A stretch of 64,000 nt of DNA from Planomicrobium soli (GTDB taxonomy: Bacteria > Bacillota > Bacilli > Bacillales_A > Planococcaceae). The notes under the pieces are model-generated. The model saw only the letters and a program-made list of their open reading frames with translations, did not search any database and was not told the DNA's origin. The translations under genes and the position numbers were made by a program. The DNA lies in the NCBI RefSeq assembly GCF_003014655.1, contig NZ_PYAT01000001.1, positions 62,001 to 126,000 of the forward strand, given 5' to 3'. Positions within the stretch are counted from its first letter, which is position 1. Each line of letters starts with the position of its first letter. This document shows positions 17,724 to 27,416 of the stretch, one piece after another.

Positions 17724-18467
17724 ATGATGAAAAAAGCACTGATCGTCCAAGGCGGCTGGGACGGACATGAACCCGCACAGGTCGCAAGCATTTATAAAAG
17801 GTTGCTTCAAGAAGAGAACTTTGAAGTTGAAGTATCCGATACATTGGAATCCTATGCTGATGCAGAAAAGCTAAAGGCACTTGATTTGATCGTTCCGCAT
17901 TGGACGATGGGAGAAATCGAACCGCAGTATGTCCGCAATATTTCAGAAGCTGTTATCAGCGGCGTCGGGCTTGCAGGTTGCCACGGCGGCATGTGCGACA
18001 GTTTCCGGAAAAACGTGGACTGGCAGTTTATGACCGGCGGCAATTGGGTCGCGCATCCCGGAAATGATGGGATCCCGTATACCGTCAATATCAAACATTC
18101 CTCGAGCCCTCTATTAGAAGGAATAAACGATTTTGAAGTGGTCAGTGAGCAATATTATCTGCACGTCGATCCAGCAGTGGAAGTGCTTGCGACAACCCGC
18201 TTTCCAGTTGCCGAAGGTCCGCATATTTTGAACAAGGCAGTAGATATGCCGGTGGTCTGGACAAAGCGCTGGGGTGTCGGACGTGTGTTTTACAATTCTT
18301 TGGGCCATACCGCAAGTATTGTCGCAATGCCCGAAGTATCTTTTATTATGAAAAAAGGCCTGTTATGGGCTGCAGAAGGCAAAAAACTTTACGGCACTGC
18401 AGCCAATTCGGGCTCTGCATTAACGTGGGTCGGCCAAAGATATACCGGCATGGGCGATAGCCAATAA
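17724..18467 (+). CDS. ThuA-like trehalose-utilization family protein
   Basis: A 247-aa protein of the ThuA fold (a class I glutamine amidotransferase-like fold): ALIVQGGWDGHEP, VPHWTMGEIEPQYV, GLAGCHGGMCDSFR, TGGNWVAHPG and VFYNSLGHTASIV. The family is linked to keto-disaccharide use in rhizobia (ThuAB). The first ATG is 11 bases after AAAGGA; an upstream TTG with closer spacing is an alternative. It sits between two Gfo/Idh/MocA genes, 33 bp after the first and 14 bp before the second. Its biochemical step is inferred from context. Confidence 0.87.
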   Translation: MMKKALIVQGGWDGHEPAQVASIYKRLLQEENFEVEVSDTLESYADAEKLKALDLIVPHWTMGEIEPQYVRNISEAVISGVGLAGCHGGMCDSFRKNVDWQFMTGGNWVAHPGNDGIPYTVNIKHSSSPLLEGINDFEVVSEQYYLHVDPAVEVLATTRFPVAEGPHILNKAVDMPVVWTKRWGVGRVFYNSLGHTASIVAMPEVSFIMKKGLLWAAEGKKLYGTAANSGSALTWVGQRYTGMGDSQ

Positions 18468-18481
18468 AAAGGAGGAAGAAA

Positions 18482-19588
18482 ATGAGCACTTTGAAAATCG
18501 GCATTATCGGCTGCGGTTACATAAGTTCCATATACATGGAAAACATTCCGGCATTTACTCATCTATCACTTTCCGCTTGCGCAGACCTGGATTTGCAGCG
18601 GGCACAATTTCAAGCTGAAAAATTTGGAGTTCCAAAAGCTTGCACGGTACAAGAACTGCTTGCGGATCCGGAAATAGGTCTGGTTATTAACTTGACGCTA
18701 CCGCAAGTCCATGCCGAAATATGTCTCCAAGTGCTGGAAGCCGGAAAGCATGTGTATGTTGAAAAGCCGCTAGCTGTAAGCCTAGCCGATGCCAAGCTTA
18801 TATTGGAAAAAGCAAAAGAAAAAGGGCTGATAGTCGGCAGTGCTCCGGACACTTTTTTGGGGGCCGGAATCCAAACGGCTCTGCATATAATTGAAAGCGG
18901 TAAAATCGGCGTACCCATTGGCGCTTCTGCATTTATGATAAACCGCGGCCATGAACACTGGCATCCGAATCCTGCTTTTTACTACGAAAAAGGCGGAGGT
19001 CCTATGTTTGATATGGGTCCTTATTATTTGACCGCACTCGTTGCCCTTCTTGGGCCTATCAAGCGTCTAGCCGGTTCCGCCCGTATCAGCTATCCTGAAC
19101 GGACGATTCTAAGTGAACCAAATGCCGGTGAAAAAATTAACGTTTCAACAGAAACCCATATTTCCGGCACCATCGATTTTGCGGCAGGTGCTATCGCTAC
19201 TATTACGACCAGTTTTGACGCTTTCGGCGGTTCTTCCCTGCCCCCTATTGAAATTTACGGAAGCAAAGGCACTTTGCTTGTACCAGATCCGAATACTTTC
19301 GGTGGTCCTGTACGGATGCGCACGACAGGCGAAGAAGAGTTCTCTGATATTCCGTTGCTTTCAGATTTGCAGGACAACGGCCGCGGCATTGGTGTTGCAG
19401 AAATGGCGCATGCCATCATGCATGGCCAAACCCATCGCGCAAATGGCGATCTCGCTTATCATGTATTAGAAGCGATGCACGGCTTCCATGAATCATCGCA
19501 AACCGGCATATACTACCAAATGGAAAGTACGTGTGCCAAGCCGGAACCGTTTCCGGTTTCAGCTCGAGTTTTCGATGGAATCCTTTAA
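18482..19588 (+). CDS. Gfo/Idh/MocA family oxidoreductase (second)
   Basis: A 368-aa paralogue of the first operon gene with the Rossmann motif KIGIIGCGYISSIYM, EKPLAVSLADAK and the substrate-domain GGGPMFDMGPYYLTALV. AAGGAGGAAG precedes the ATG, 14 bp after thuA. Having two differing oxidoreductases around a ThuA protein suggests consecutive oxidation and reduction at different positions of the same sugar. There is no ABC transporter or regulator in the operon, so uptake must be encoded elsewhere. Confidence 0.9.
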   Translation: MSTLKIGIIGCGYISSIYMENIPAFTHLSLSACADLDLQRAQFQAEKFGVPKACTVQELLADPEIGLVINLTLPQVHAEICLQVLEAGKHVYVEKPLAVSLADAKLILEKAKEKGLIVGSAPDTFLGAGIQTALHIIESGKIGVPIGASAFMINRGHEHWHPNPAFYYEKGGGPMFDMGPYYLTALVALLGPIKRLAGSARISYPERTILSEPNAGEKINVSTETHISGTIDFAAGAIATITTSFDAFGGSSLPPIEIYGSKGTLLVPDPNTFGGPVRMRTTGEEEFSDIPLLSDLQDNGRGIGVAEMAHAIMHGQTHRANGDLAYHVLEAMHGFHESSQTGIYYQMESTCAKPEPFPVSARVFDGIL

Positions 19589-19648
19589 TATAAGGCAGTT
19601 GTTTTTAGAGAAGCCACTCTAACAAAGGCAGAAACAGCGTGAGCTTCA

Positions 19649-19698
19649 ACTAAAAGAAGGAGGCAACCGGAACATTCCGGTTGCCTCCTTCTTTTAGT
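19649..19698. terminator. Very long bidirectional terminator
   Basis: Perfect 24-bp arms separated by only CA. Core AAAAGAAGGAGGCAACCGG pairs with its complement, with T- and A-rich edges on both sides. It serves the convergent sugar operon and ABC exporter. The stem contains a Shine-Dalgarno-like GGAGG, presumably by chance. Confidence 0.88.
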
Positions 19699-19717
19699 GC
19701 TATTCCCCTTCCTTTAG

Positions 19718-20560
19718 CTATTTTTTATTGCGATACAAATAGATTGTCAACGGAGCAAATATTGCCGTCATAATAACCGATACCACAAGGACCCATACCA
19801 CTTGTTCTATTGTTGAAGTGCCGTGCATCGCACCTCGGACAGCCGTGGCAAGAATCGAGATCGGATTGACTTCAACAAAGCTTTGGAGCCAAGAGGGCAA
19901 AGTTCTCGGATCGACAAAAACGTTACTGACAAAAGTTAATGGAAACAATACCATAAAACTGATCATCATTAGGGATTTTTCGGAGCGCACAACTAGACCG
20001 ACTGCCGTCCATATCCACGAAAAACTGAAAGAGAATACTAAAATCAACATGATCGCACCGAATATTCCCGTTACTCCACCTTCCGGACGGAAACCGAGCA
20101 CAAATCCAAGGCCGATCATAATGGCCGACGCCATAGAATAGCGGACAACATCAACAAGCAGCGCCCCGACTAATGCGGATGGCAGCCAGATCGGCAAGGT
20201 CCGGAACCGGTCAAAAATTCCTTTACGGATGTCGTTGTTCAAATCAATGCCGGTGTACATTGTAATCTGGGACACGGTCATAACAAGGATCCCCGGGAGC
20301 AGAAACTGAAGGTATTCAGCGGTAGACCCTGCAATCGCGCCACCAAACAAGTACGTAAACATCAGCAGAAAGATAATCGGAAATACAGTTACATCAAACA
20401 TCTGCTCGGGCACATGTTTGATTCGCAGTAGCGCCCGTGTGGCAAACGTAAGCGTTGAAGCAAGGGCACCTGGCGGTTTTGGTCTTTCGCTTGATGCAAT
20501 AGAATCCTGCAATTGAATCTCTTGAGTCCTGCTGCTGTTTTGTCCAATGAAATCGGTCAT
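19718..20560 (-). CDS. ABC-2 type exporter permease, DrrB-like
   Basis: A 280-aa membrane subunit with six predicted helices, after a polar N-terminal tail of about 40 residues (to [12 protein letters not shown]). [24 protein letters not shown] and [26 protein letters not shown] are typical of the DrrB/NodJ ABC-2 family for drug or polyketide export. It overlaps the ATPase gene by four bases (ATGA), so the two subunits are coupled. Substrate unknown. Confidence 0.9.
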   Translation of the reverse strand: MTDFIGQNSSRTQEIQLQDSIASSERPKPPGALASTLTFATRALLRIKHVPEQMFDVTVFPIIFLLMFTYLFGGAIAGSTAEYLQFLLPGILVMTVSQITMYTGIDLNNDIRKGIFDRFRTLPIWLPSALVGALLVDVVRYSMASAIMIGLGFVLGFRPEGGVTGIFGAIMLILVFSFSFSWIWTAVGLVVRSEKSLMMISFMVLFPLTFVSNVFVDPRTLPSWLQSFVEVNPISILATAVRGAMHGTSTIEQVVWVLVVSVIMTAIFAPLTIYLYRNKK

Positions 20561-21555
20561 GCTGTTCCCTCCTCAGGCTTCGATTCTTCCCCGGCTGTAT
20601 GTCCAGTCAATGTAAGGAACACCTCATCCAGGCTTGGCCGGCCGAAGGAAAAGTCGCTGATCACGATCCCTTCTTTTGATAAATCGCTCAGAGCTTCCGC
20701 AACAAGCCCTGAGTTGTCGACCTGTGCAGATAATAAGGTTGCATCTCCTGAAACGTGGACTGGTGCGGAAAGCTTCTTCTCCAGTAAATCTACTGCCATT
20801 TTATGATCTGCAGCATCAACAAGCTGAACATTCAGCGTCCCGCTGCCGACCGATGCCTTTAACTCACTACTCGTCCCTTCCGCAATAATTTTCCCGTGAT
20901 TGATCACTGCTATCCGGTCTGCCAACTGGTCTGCTTCATCCAAATATTGCGTTGTCAGTAAAACTGTCGTGCCAGAATTTACGAGCGCGCGAATGATATC
21001 CCAAACTTGGTTGCGGCTCCTCGGATCGAGTCCGGTTGTCGGTTCATCTAAAAATAGCAGATCCGGAGTCACCACGATGCTTGCAGCAATATCAATGCGT
21101 CTGCGCATTCCTCCTGAATAATTTTTTACCTGGCGTTTCGCCGCCTCTTCCAAACCAAAGGCCATTAGCAATTCAGCGGCCCGCACTTTTGCCGCTTTTC
21201 GTTTGTAGCCCATCAATCTAGCCATCATGACGAGATTTTCCATGCCGGTCAAATCTTCATCAATTGATGCATATTGCCCGGTCATACTGATGCGGCTTCT
21301 GATGGCATCGCCTTCCTTGCTAAGATCATGCCCAAAGATCCGTGCGCTTCCTCCGTCTGGTTTTGTCAGTGTAGCGAGCATTCGGATCGTGGTTGTTTTG
21401 CCGGCTCCATTCGGCCCTAAAAAACCATAAACAGTCCCTTTTCGGATCGCTAAATCTACTCCGTCTACTGCTCGGTGCTTGCCGTATATTTTCACAAGTC
21501 CTTTTGCCTCAATCGCCCATCCAACTGTGTTCTGCTGTTCTCTCACATCACGCAC
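20557..21555 (-). CDS. ABC exporter ATPase, DrrA-like
   Basis: A 332-aa nucleotide-binding subunit: Walker [12 protein letters not shown]-loop [12 protein letters not shown], signature [10 protein letters not shown], Walker [13 protein letters not shown], and the DrrA-type C-terminal extension ending [20 protein letters not shown] prefer a GTG start at 21555 (reading VRDVREQQ) because GGAAAGGG lies eight bases upstream; an ATG six codons earlier would include that site. It pairs with the ABC-2 permease. A LexA-box-like sequence lies about 100 bp upstream. Confidence 0.9.
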   Translation of the reverse strand: MRDVREQQNTVGWAIEAKGLVKIYGKHRAVDGVDLAIRKGTVYGFLGPNGAGKTTTIRMLATLTKPDGGSARIFGHDLSKEGDAIRSRISMTGQYASIDEDLTGMENLVMMARLMGYKRKAAKVRAAELLMAFGLEEAAKRQVKNYSGGMRRRIDIAASIVVTPDLLFLDEPTTGLDPRSRNQVWDIIRALVNSGTTVLLTTQYLDEADQLADRIAVINHGKIIAEGTSSELKASVGSGTLNVQLVDAADHKMAVDLLEKKLSAPVHVSGDATLLSAQVDNSGLVAEALSDLSKEGIVISDFSFGRPSLDEVFLTLTGHTAGEESKPEEGTA

Positions 21556-21657
21556 GTTTTTCACCCTTTCCATCCCAATTGATTAGCGGCTTGAGCATCG
21601 GTATGTAAGATCTGAAAATAAAGAATGAGTGTATGTATGTTAAAGACCACCTTTACA

Positions 21658-21669
21658 GAACATGTGTTC
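21658..21669. promoter_or_regulatory. LexA-box-like palindrome
   Basis: GAACATGTGTTC fits the Bacillus LexA core GAAC-N4-GTTC, and the reverse reading fits the RNRY inner pattern. The outer C/G positions of the consensus are missing. It lies between the divergent ABC exporter (about 100 bp) and carboxylesterase (about 150 bp). Assignment is tentative. Confidence 0.35.
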
Positions 21670-21817
21670 TATACTTTTTAAGTTCCCTTGATTCGATAAG
21701 TTAAACCTCATGTGCAGTCGTATTCGAGTAATTTTTTATAATTCAGCATTCGAGTTGTCAAAGGACTTTTAAAATTCTATATCGAATTCAATACTAACAA
21801 CTAAAGGAGGATGGATA

Positions 21818-22567
21818 ATGACGAAAAACTTTGACGTTTTGACAGGCGCGGAACCTTTTACAGTTGAGGGCGGCCGTATCGGAATCTTGGTTTCCCACGG
21901 ATTTACAGGAACAACACAAAGCATGCGGCCGCTTGGAGAGGCATTCGCCAAAGAAGGCTACACCGTTTCGGTTCCGAGGCTAAAAGGACATGGAACGCAT
22001 CACGAGGAAATGGAGCAGACAAGCTATCACGATTGGATCACTTCCATTGAAGAAGCATTCACCTGGCTGAACGAGCGCTGTGATCAGGTTTTCATGGCCG
22101 GCTTGTCGATGGGTGGTACACTTGCGCTTTACATAGCTGAAAATTATCCTGACATTCGTGCAATTTCCTTAATCAATGCTGCAGTTGATGTGCCTTCAAT
22201 GATCGCTGTGAACGATTTGCAGGATGTGCGATTCTTGGATGCGATCGGATCTGATATCAAAAAGGCCGGAGCTAAGGAACTTGCTTATGAAATGACACCT
22301 GTCGCTTCTGTGAAACAACTGCTGACATTTATGGCTGAAGTACGCGCCAATCTTCATAAAGTTCGCTGTCCGACAATTCTTTTTGTTTCACCGGAAGACC
22401 ATGTGGTGCCAGCCAATAATGCTCAAATCATCTATGATGAAATAACTTCCGAAGAGAAAACCATCATTGAGATGCCAGACAGCTACCACGTCGCTACACT
22501 CGATAACGATCAGCAGCGAATCATCGATGAGACGCTGGCTTTTTTCAAGAAATACGAAGCACAATAA
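21818..22567 (+). CDS. Carboxylesterase, alpha/beta hydrolase (Est30-like)
   Basis: A 249-aa cytoplasmic serine esterase. The nucleophile elbow is GLSMGG, the oxyanion region is VSHGFTGTTQSMRPLG, the acid is Asp in FVSPEDHVVP and the catalytic His is in PDSYHVATLD. Length and motifs match Geobacillus Est30-type carboxylesterases acting on short to medium acyl esters. AAAGGAGG precedes the ATG. It is monocistronic. Confidence 0.92.
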   Translation: MTKNFDVLTGAEPFTVEGGRIGILVSHGFTGTTQSMRPLGEAFAKEGYTVSVPRLKGHGTHHEEMEQTSYHDWITSIEEAFTWLNERCDQVFMAGLSMGGTLALYIAENYPDIRAISLINAAVDVPSMIAVNDLQDVRFLDAIGSDIKKAGAKELAYEMTPVASVKQLLTFMAEVRANLHKVRCPTILFVSPEDHVVPANNAQIIYDEITSEEKTIIEMPDSYHVATLDNDQQRIIDETLAFFKKYEAQ

Positions 22568-22594
22568 CAGTTGCAGGAAAACCATCCCTCAACA

Positions 22595-22652
22595 AAAAAG
22601 CGAGATCCTGAAGCGGATGATTAACTTCATCCATCCTTTAGGTCTCGCTTTC
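22595..22652. terminator. Bidirectional terminator, esterase / methyltransferase
   Basis: AAAAGCGAGA... pairs with ...TCTCGCTTT across a long imperfect loop containing AAGCGGATG and CATCC. It lies between two convergent genes. Confidence 0.7.
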
Positions 22653-22654
22653 TC

Positions 22655-23386
22655 TTATACACGTTTGCTTCCAATTGAACACTGCGGCTTCGCTTTAATG
22701 ATCAGAAACTGTGGTCTTTTCATCAGGCGGCTATAGCTCCCCGGAGACTGTTCCTTGAATTTTAAAGTCGGAAGCGGTTCGATTACTTTCTCGATCGAGA
22801 AACAGGAGAGCGTTTGGTTCATGATTTCGCTAAGCGGCCTTCTGTAGTATGGAACATCAAAGATTTTCCCTTCTTTGTTCCATTGATCAATGATCAGTTC
22901 TGTAGAAAAATAATGTGCTTTTTCTAACCTATTGATTTCAGTCAAGGGGTGATGGACCGAGAACAGGAACATGCCATCTGGTTTAAGAATCCGATGAAAC
23001 TCCCGGAATGTCTCCTCCCATTTTTCGAGGTAATGAAGGGTCAAAGAACTAACGATAACATCAAATGAAGCTGTTTGAAAAGGAAGTTCCTTTTCTAAAT
23101 CCATACAAAGTATTTCCGCATTGTCTCCAATCCGCCGCTTTGCAGACAGAACCATTTCAATGCTAATGTCGGCAGCAATCACGTCCGCTCCCCTATCGAT
23201 CAATTGCTCTGTATACCATCCGGCAGCGCAGCCGGCATCAAACACCTTTTTGCCGGACATAACGTTTGGAATATGCGCAAGCATAGCTGGCCTCTCATAT
23301 TCGCTATTAAAAAGGCTGGTTGTATCTACCGAGTTCTCGTAGATAGATGCCAGCTGGTTGAAAGTATCTGCTACTTTTTCTTTCAT
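22655..23386 (-). CDS. SAM-dependent methyltransferase
   Basis: A 243-aa class I methyltransferase. Motif I is VFDAGCAAGWYTEQL, motif II is the acidic ADIS end of strand 2, and VIVSSLTLHYLEKW is the post-motif region. The start MKEKVADTF follows AAGGTGG by five bases; an upstream in-frame ATG has no such site. It is convergent with the esterase. The methyl acceptor is unknown; the closest look-alikes are small-molecule or ubiquinone/menaquinone-like methylases. Confidence 0.87.
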   Translation of the reverse strand: MKEKVADTFNQLASIYENSVDTTSLFNSEYERPAMLAHIPNVMSGKKVFDAGCAAGWYTEQLIDRGADVIAADISIEMVLSAKRRIGDNAEILCMDLEKELPFQTASFDVIVSSLTLHYLEKWEETFREFHRILKPDGMFLFSVHHPLTEINRLEKAHYFSTELIIDQWNKEGKIFDVPYYRRPLSEIMNQTLSCFSIEKVIEPLPTLKFKEQSPGSYSRLMKRPQFLIIKAKPQCSIGSKRV

Positions 23387-23496
23387 TGGCCACCTTCTTT
23401 TCCAGGAGTTAACTATTTTCATATTATATCAAATCTGCTGCCAGTTAAAAAAGTTTGGTATAGATTGAAATCATATGGATTTATTTTGGCATACTT

Positions 23497-24906
23497 TCAG
23501 ATGGAAGTTGTATCCGGCTCCAAAGGAATTTTTGCACAGAAAACGGACCCTTTACCGCTTTCACTCTCTACCGTTATTTCTCCTTTATGGGCCGACGCAA
23601 TCGTTTTCGCGATAGACAAGCCAAGGCCAAACCCGCCTTCTTTTCTGGAGCGGACTTTATCTGTCCGGTAAAAACGTTCAAAGATTTTCAGTTGTTCTTC
23701 GGGCAGAATGCCGATTCCGGTATCTTTTACAGACAAGATAAACTCATCAAGCTTATTGCTGCTGTGCTTCTCCAAAGCAATTTCCACATGCCCGCCAGGT
23801 TGTGTATACTTTAAGGCATTATCTGTCAGTATATACATCAATTGAGCAAGTTTGTCGCGATCCCCGTAGACTACCATTTTTTCCGGCGCCACTAGTTTTA
23901 ACGCAATTTGCTTTTCACTTCCAATTTTACTGAACGATTCAATCATCTGTTCTGCAATCGGACGAACATCGAAAAGCTGTTTTTTAAGCCCTGCCGCATC
24001 TTGTTCGGCATCAGATCGGGCAAGGGCCAGCAATTCCGTGATCAGTCCCGACATCCGTTTAACTTCATGCTTCATGGTACCAAGCGTTTTCATCATGAAC
24101 TGATTTTCTTTATCCGCTTCCATGCCCAACACTTCTACTCCGGATAAGATGACACTAAGCGGAGTACGGAGCTCGTGGGAAGCGTTTGAAACAAAGTCCT
24201 TTTGCGAATTATAGGCTATTTCGATAGGTTTCAATGTGCGTCTTGCCATCCACCGGCTTAACAGGACACCCATGACGGAAAATGCAAGAGCAAAACTGAC
24301 AAAAACGACCACGATCCATTTGATGATGCTGCTGTAGAACGCGTTATCAACCGCCATATACAACATAGCAATCCGCTGGCCTTCATGGATGATCGGCCGT
24401 GCCAGGACCAAAACATCCATATCGATATTTTTGTATTTTTCATAGAGTGGATCATTTTTCGATATGTTGATCGCCATTCGCCTTACTTCTATCCCGTCGG
24501 TTACCCAGCCTTTAATAAGTGCCACATAATGGCCGTGGAGCTCATCATTTTTATCCTGGTTGATGATAAGGTGCCCATCATTTTCCGTAAGGTAATAAAA
24601 CACTTGATTTCCCATCAAAGAGCGGTGTTCCTGTTCTCTCCATGCCCCGCCGCTGCCAATGAGCGCCCTTTCAGCCATGCTGACTTCACGGTCTGAAAGC
24701 AAACGAAGCGCCTGCTCTTGGTCATTTGTGATAACCATATAAAAAACAAAAAGGGTCAGGGTAACAAAAACTGCCAGGAATGATGTTAGAATGATGCTGT
24801 AGAAAAGGGTCAAGCGTTTTCGCGTTTGAACAAACACAGTTTTTTCATTTTGCCCCAAAAGGTTAAGTTTTCTCAATCTTGTACCCAACACCTCGGACAG
24901 TCTCAA
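23497..24906 (-). CDS. Sensor histidine kinase (OmpR-system partner)
   Basis: A 469-aa membrane kinase. The first helix (LTLFYSIILTSFLAVFVTLTLFVFY) leads to an extracytoplasmic sensor of about 130 residues; a second helix (IVVVFVSFALAFSVMGVLL) follows. Then the HisKA box SNASHELRTPLSV carries the phosphorylated His, with N box ILTDNALKYTQ, G1 DTGIGI and GGFGLGLS. The start is a TTG at 24906 with AAGGAGT eight bases upstream, so it overlaps the response regulator by 44 bp. This indicates translational coupling. The signal is unknown. Confidence 0.9.
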   Translation of the reverse strand: MRLSEVLGTRLRKLNLLGQNEKTVFVQTRKRLTLFYSIILTSFLAVFVTLTLFVFYMVITNDQEQALRLLSDREVSMAERALIGSGGAWREQEHRSLMGNQVFYYLTENDGHLIINQDKNDELHGHYVALIKGWVTDGIEVRRMAINISKNDPLYEKYKNIDMDVLVLARPIIHEGQRIAMLYMAVDNAFYSSIIKWIVVVFVSFALAFSVMGVLLSRWMARRTLKPIEIAYNSQKDFVSNASHELRTPLSVILSGVEVLGMEADKENQFMMKTLGTMKHEVKRMSGLITELLALARSDAEQDAAGLKKQLFDVRPIAEQMIESFSKIGSEKQIALKLVAPEKMVVYGDRDKLAQLMYILTDNALKYTQPGGHVEIALEKHSSNKLDEFILSVKDTGIGILPEEQLKIFERFYRTDKVRSRKEGGFGLGLSIAKTIASAHKGEITVESESGKGSVFCAKIPLEPDTTSI

Positions 24907-25549
24907 TCAAACTCACTCCTTCTTTCGTATCAATTTTTTTCCGCAGCAATTTTATCGTTGCATCAATGGTCTTCATTTCCACTTCAGTATCAAATCCCCA
25001 GATCCGGTCGAAAATCATTTCCCTTGTCAGGACTGTGCCACGATTTTGAATCAGCAGGTCTAATAGCTGAAACTCCCGAGGAGTCAAGTTGATCCGCTCA
25101 TTAGCGCGGAATACCGAGCGTGCCGTGCGATTCATCTCGATTCCGCTTACTTTCAGAACTTCTTCCTGCAATGGAGAATAAGTACGCCGCGCTAAAGCTC
25201 GGAGACGTGCCCATAACTCTTCTATTTCGAATGGTTTTGCCAAATAATCATCAGCACCCGCTTCAAGCCCTTCAACCCGGTCCATTAATGCGTCTTTGGC
25301 TGTAAGCATTAACACTGCTCCCCCGTACCCTTTTTTCCTCAGATTTTTGCATATGGAAATCCCATCGCCGTTTGGCATCATCCAGTCCAGAATGACAACA
25401 TCATAAAAGGATGCCATGGCAAAGTGAAAAGCGTCTTCCCCTTCTGTCACCCAATCGACCGTCTTCGCACCTTTTTTTTCCAACAAGTGAACGACTAGTC
25501 CGCCAAGCATCTCGTCATCTTCTGCCAATAAAATTTTCACAGCGAACAT
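24863..25549 (-). CDS. OmpR-family response regulator
   Basis: A 228-aa DNA-binding regulator. The receiver domain has acidic pocket AEDDE, phospho-acceptor Asp in VVILDWMMPNGDG, Thr in MLTAKD and Lys in YLAKPFEI. The C-terminal winged helix reads INLTPREFQLLDLL and VETVRGVGYKIE. An ATG at 25549 and a GTG three codons later (VKILLAEDD) both have GAGG-type sites; homologues begin near the GTG. It is the first gene of the two-component pair. Targets are not identified. Confidence 0.92.
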   Translation of the reverse strand: MFAVKILLAEDDEMLGGLVVHLLEKKGAKTVDWVTEGEDAFHFAMASFYDVVILDWMMPNGDGISICKNLRKKGYGGAVLMLTAKDALMDRVEGLEAGADDYLAKPFEIEELWARLRALARRTYSPLQEEVLKVSGIEMNRTARSVFRANERINLTPREFQLLDLLIQNRGTVLTREMIFDRIWGFDTEVEMKTIDATIKLLRKKIDTKEGVSLIETVRGVGYKIEKT

Positions 25550-25665
25550 CCTCTCCTCAAGAAAATTGGTTTACTGTTAGTTCATCATATGAATGTTAAA
25601 AAGAGATTAAAAACTTCTTCAAATAAATAATTTTAAAGTTAGGGTTTTGTTGGAGCAACATAAAC

Positions 25666-25697
25666 AAGCTGCACCAGGTCGAAATTGGGTGCAGCTT
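25666..25697 (-). terminator. Terminator of the ATP-grasp gene
   Basis: AAGCTGCACC/GGTGCAGCTT stem with 12-nt loop; the T-run on the minus strand is weak (TTGTTT). Confidence 0.65.
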
Positions 25698-25763
25698 GAC
25701 CATTTTGTATTTTAATCCAGTGCACCGAAACAGCGCTTCAGTTATATCAATTGATCCTTGCTA

Positions 25764-27017
25764 TCAAGCCGGAAGCAAGAAAGATTCCTGTCCTGACGCA
25801 ATCAAATTGCGCCCATCTGTTGAAATAACTTTTAGCGTATTGTTGATGGTTTCAAGTGTCTGGTGCAAATTTTCAGAAACAATATTAAACCTTCCCAGCA
25901 TCTGGCCATAATTTCCAGAAGCCTCCACGTTATCTCCTCGCTCTTTCAACTGAATGAACGACAGAACTTCAGGCATTGCTAAGATGCGCTCGAGACCGAT
26001 AATATCTTTTACTGTTCCTTCATTAAGTAGTATGGCCAAATTGCACGCAGGAATTTTTGAATAACCGTTATCAAATTGCGCTATCGAATAGGCATTAAGC
26101 TCACCCCCTATCGTGAAGTCCAGCATCATTTTCAGTAAATTAATGCCAGTCTGTTTTTCTATGATTTGGTAGTGCTGTTCACCGCTAAGGCGAAAGCCCA
26201 TTTCATACAGATAAAAGCGTTCTTTTTCAATGAGAGATTGGATAAAAAGAACGCCGTTCTCTATTCCCATACCGCGGATCATATTTCTTACTTTCGCATC
26301 AAGCACCGCCAGATAATGATCAAGATGCTGAGATGGAAAAATTGTCGCTGTCGGCAGCGGCGGATGTTCATCGGATAATTTCTGTACATAGCGGTCGGTA
26401 ACGGCAGTCAATACCACTTTTCCGCCTTTCACTGTATAATACATTTCCACCCCATGGGAATTATCGATAAATCGCTCGACAATGACTTTTCCGGTTTTCG
26501 AGCGCTGCCGGGCTTTCTCGTATGCTTTTTCCAGTTCTTCCTTTCCATAACAGACTGTAATGCCTTGGCTCGCGTAGCTGTCAACCGGCTTGACGATCAC
26601 TGGAAATTCGATTGTCCGGCCATCAGAGGCATATACAAGTTCATCGATATTATATTCTTCAATCACAGGAACGCCGAAGCTTCTGCAAAAGTCTTTGAAA
26701 CGGTCTTTGTTCGAACAAATTTCAAGCTGCTCTTTTGTAGCATAATGCGGTAAACCAAGCCGTTCGCATAGTGCCTGTGCCTGCCATGTATTAAAGTCAT
26801 CAAAAGCATTGAACACACCATCAATTTTTTCTTTTTCCGCCATGTTCACTAGCGATTCGATGTCATCTGTGCTGATATTATAGGATTTATCCGCGAATGA
26901 TTTTGCAGGAGCATCCGGTTCCCTGTCTGTGACAATTGTATACAGCCCCATCCGGTTCGCTGTTTTCACTACATCATTCATATGGGTATAACCGCCAAGA
27001 ATCAATATCTTCTTCAT
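25764..27017 (-). CDS. ATP-grasp domain ligase
   Basis: A 417-aa enzyme of the ATP-grasp superfamily. An N-terminal Rossmann-like pre-ATP domain (KKILILGGYTHMNDVVKTA) is followed by the ATP-grasp core: FPVIVKPVDSYASQGITV, KVIVERFIDN, and FYLYEMGFRLSGEQHYQI with metal-ligand residues. It resembles carbamoyl-phosphate-synthase-like ligases that join an amino or carboxy group using ATP; substrates are not predictable. The start follows GAGGCGATG by about nine bases. It is monocistronic and divergent from the SGNH gene. Confidence 0.85.
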   Translation of the reverse strand: MKKILILGGYTHMNDVVKTANRMGLYTIVTDREPDAPAKSFADKSYNISTDDIESLVNMAEKEKIDGVFNAFDDFNTWQAQALCERLGLPHYATKEQLEICSNKDRFKDFCRSFGVPVIEEYNIDELVYASDGRTIEFPVIVKPVDSYASQGITVCYGKEELEKAYEKARQRSKTGKVIVERFIDNSHGVEMYYTVKGGKVVLTAVTDRYVQKLSDEHPPLPTATIFPSQHLDHYLAVLDAKVRNMIRGMGIENGVLFIQSLIEKERFYLYEMGFRLSGEQHYQIIEKQTGINLLKMMLDFTIGGELNAYSIAQFDNGYSKIPACNLAILLNEGTVKDIIGLERILAMPEVLSFIQLKERGDNVEASGNYGQMLGRFNIVSENLHQTLETINNTLKVISTDGRNLIASGQESFLLPA

Positions 27018-27416
27018 TGGGCATCGCCTCTTCTTCATCGAATTAGATTCTATTTGATACTCCTTACTATAATGAGCTTTGGTGAAAATTGAGTGAAAAT
27101 TCATTTAGATTCGAAACTTTCTAAAAAGTTTTAGTTGATTACACAAATTAATGGATATATAAAATTACCTTGATGTAAATTGCTGAACCTTTTCCGAAGA
27201 CAAAAAACTTTGGCAAGTATAGCTCCATGTTTATTCTTAAAGACAGTCTATATCACTTAATCCAACAGCTTTCGAAACTTCCTTATTTGGAATTCTTATA
27301 ACGATAATAACAAAAAAATGCGTTTATGATAAAAAATAGTCTTTTTTATTCACAGACAATTTTGACTTTTTAACATATACTTTTTGTATAAAATTATAGG
27401 AAAGGAGGTGCCCTTT
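27018..27416. other. AT-rich divergent intergenic region
   Basis: Gap of 399 bp between the divergent ATP-grasp and SGNH genes. No gene is seen. A TTGACT at about 27362 with TATAAA 19 bp downstream could be the SGNH promoter; the spacing is suboptimal. Confidence 0.35.
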
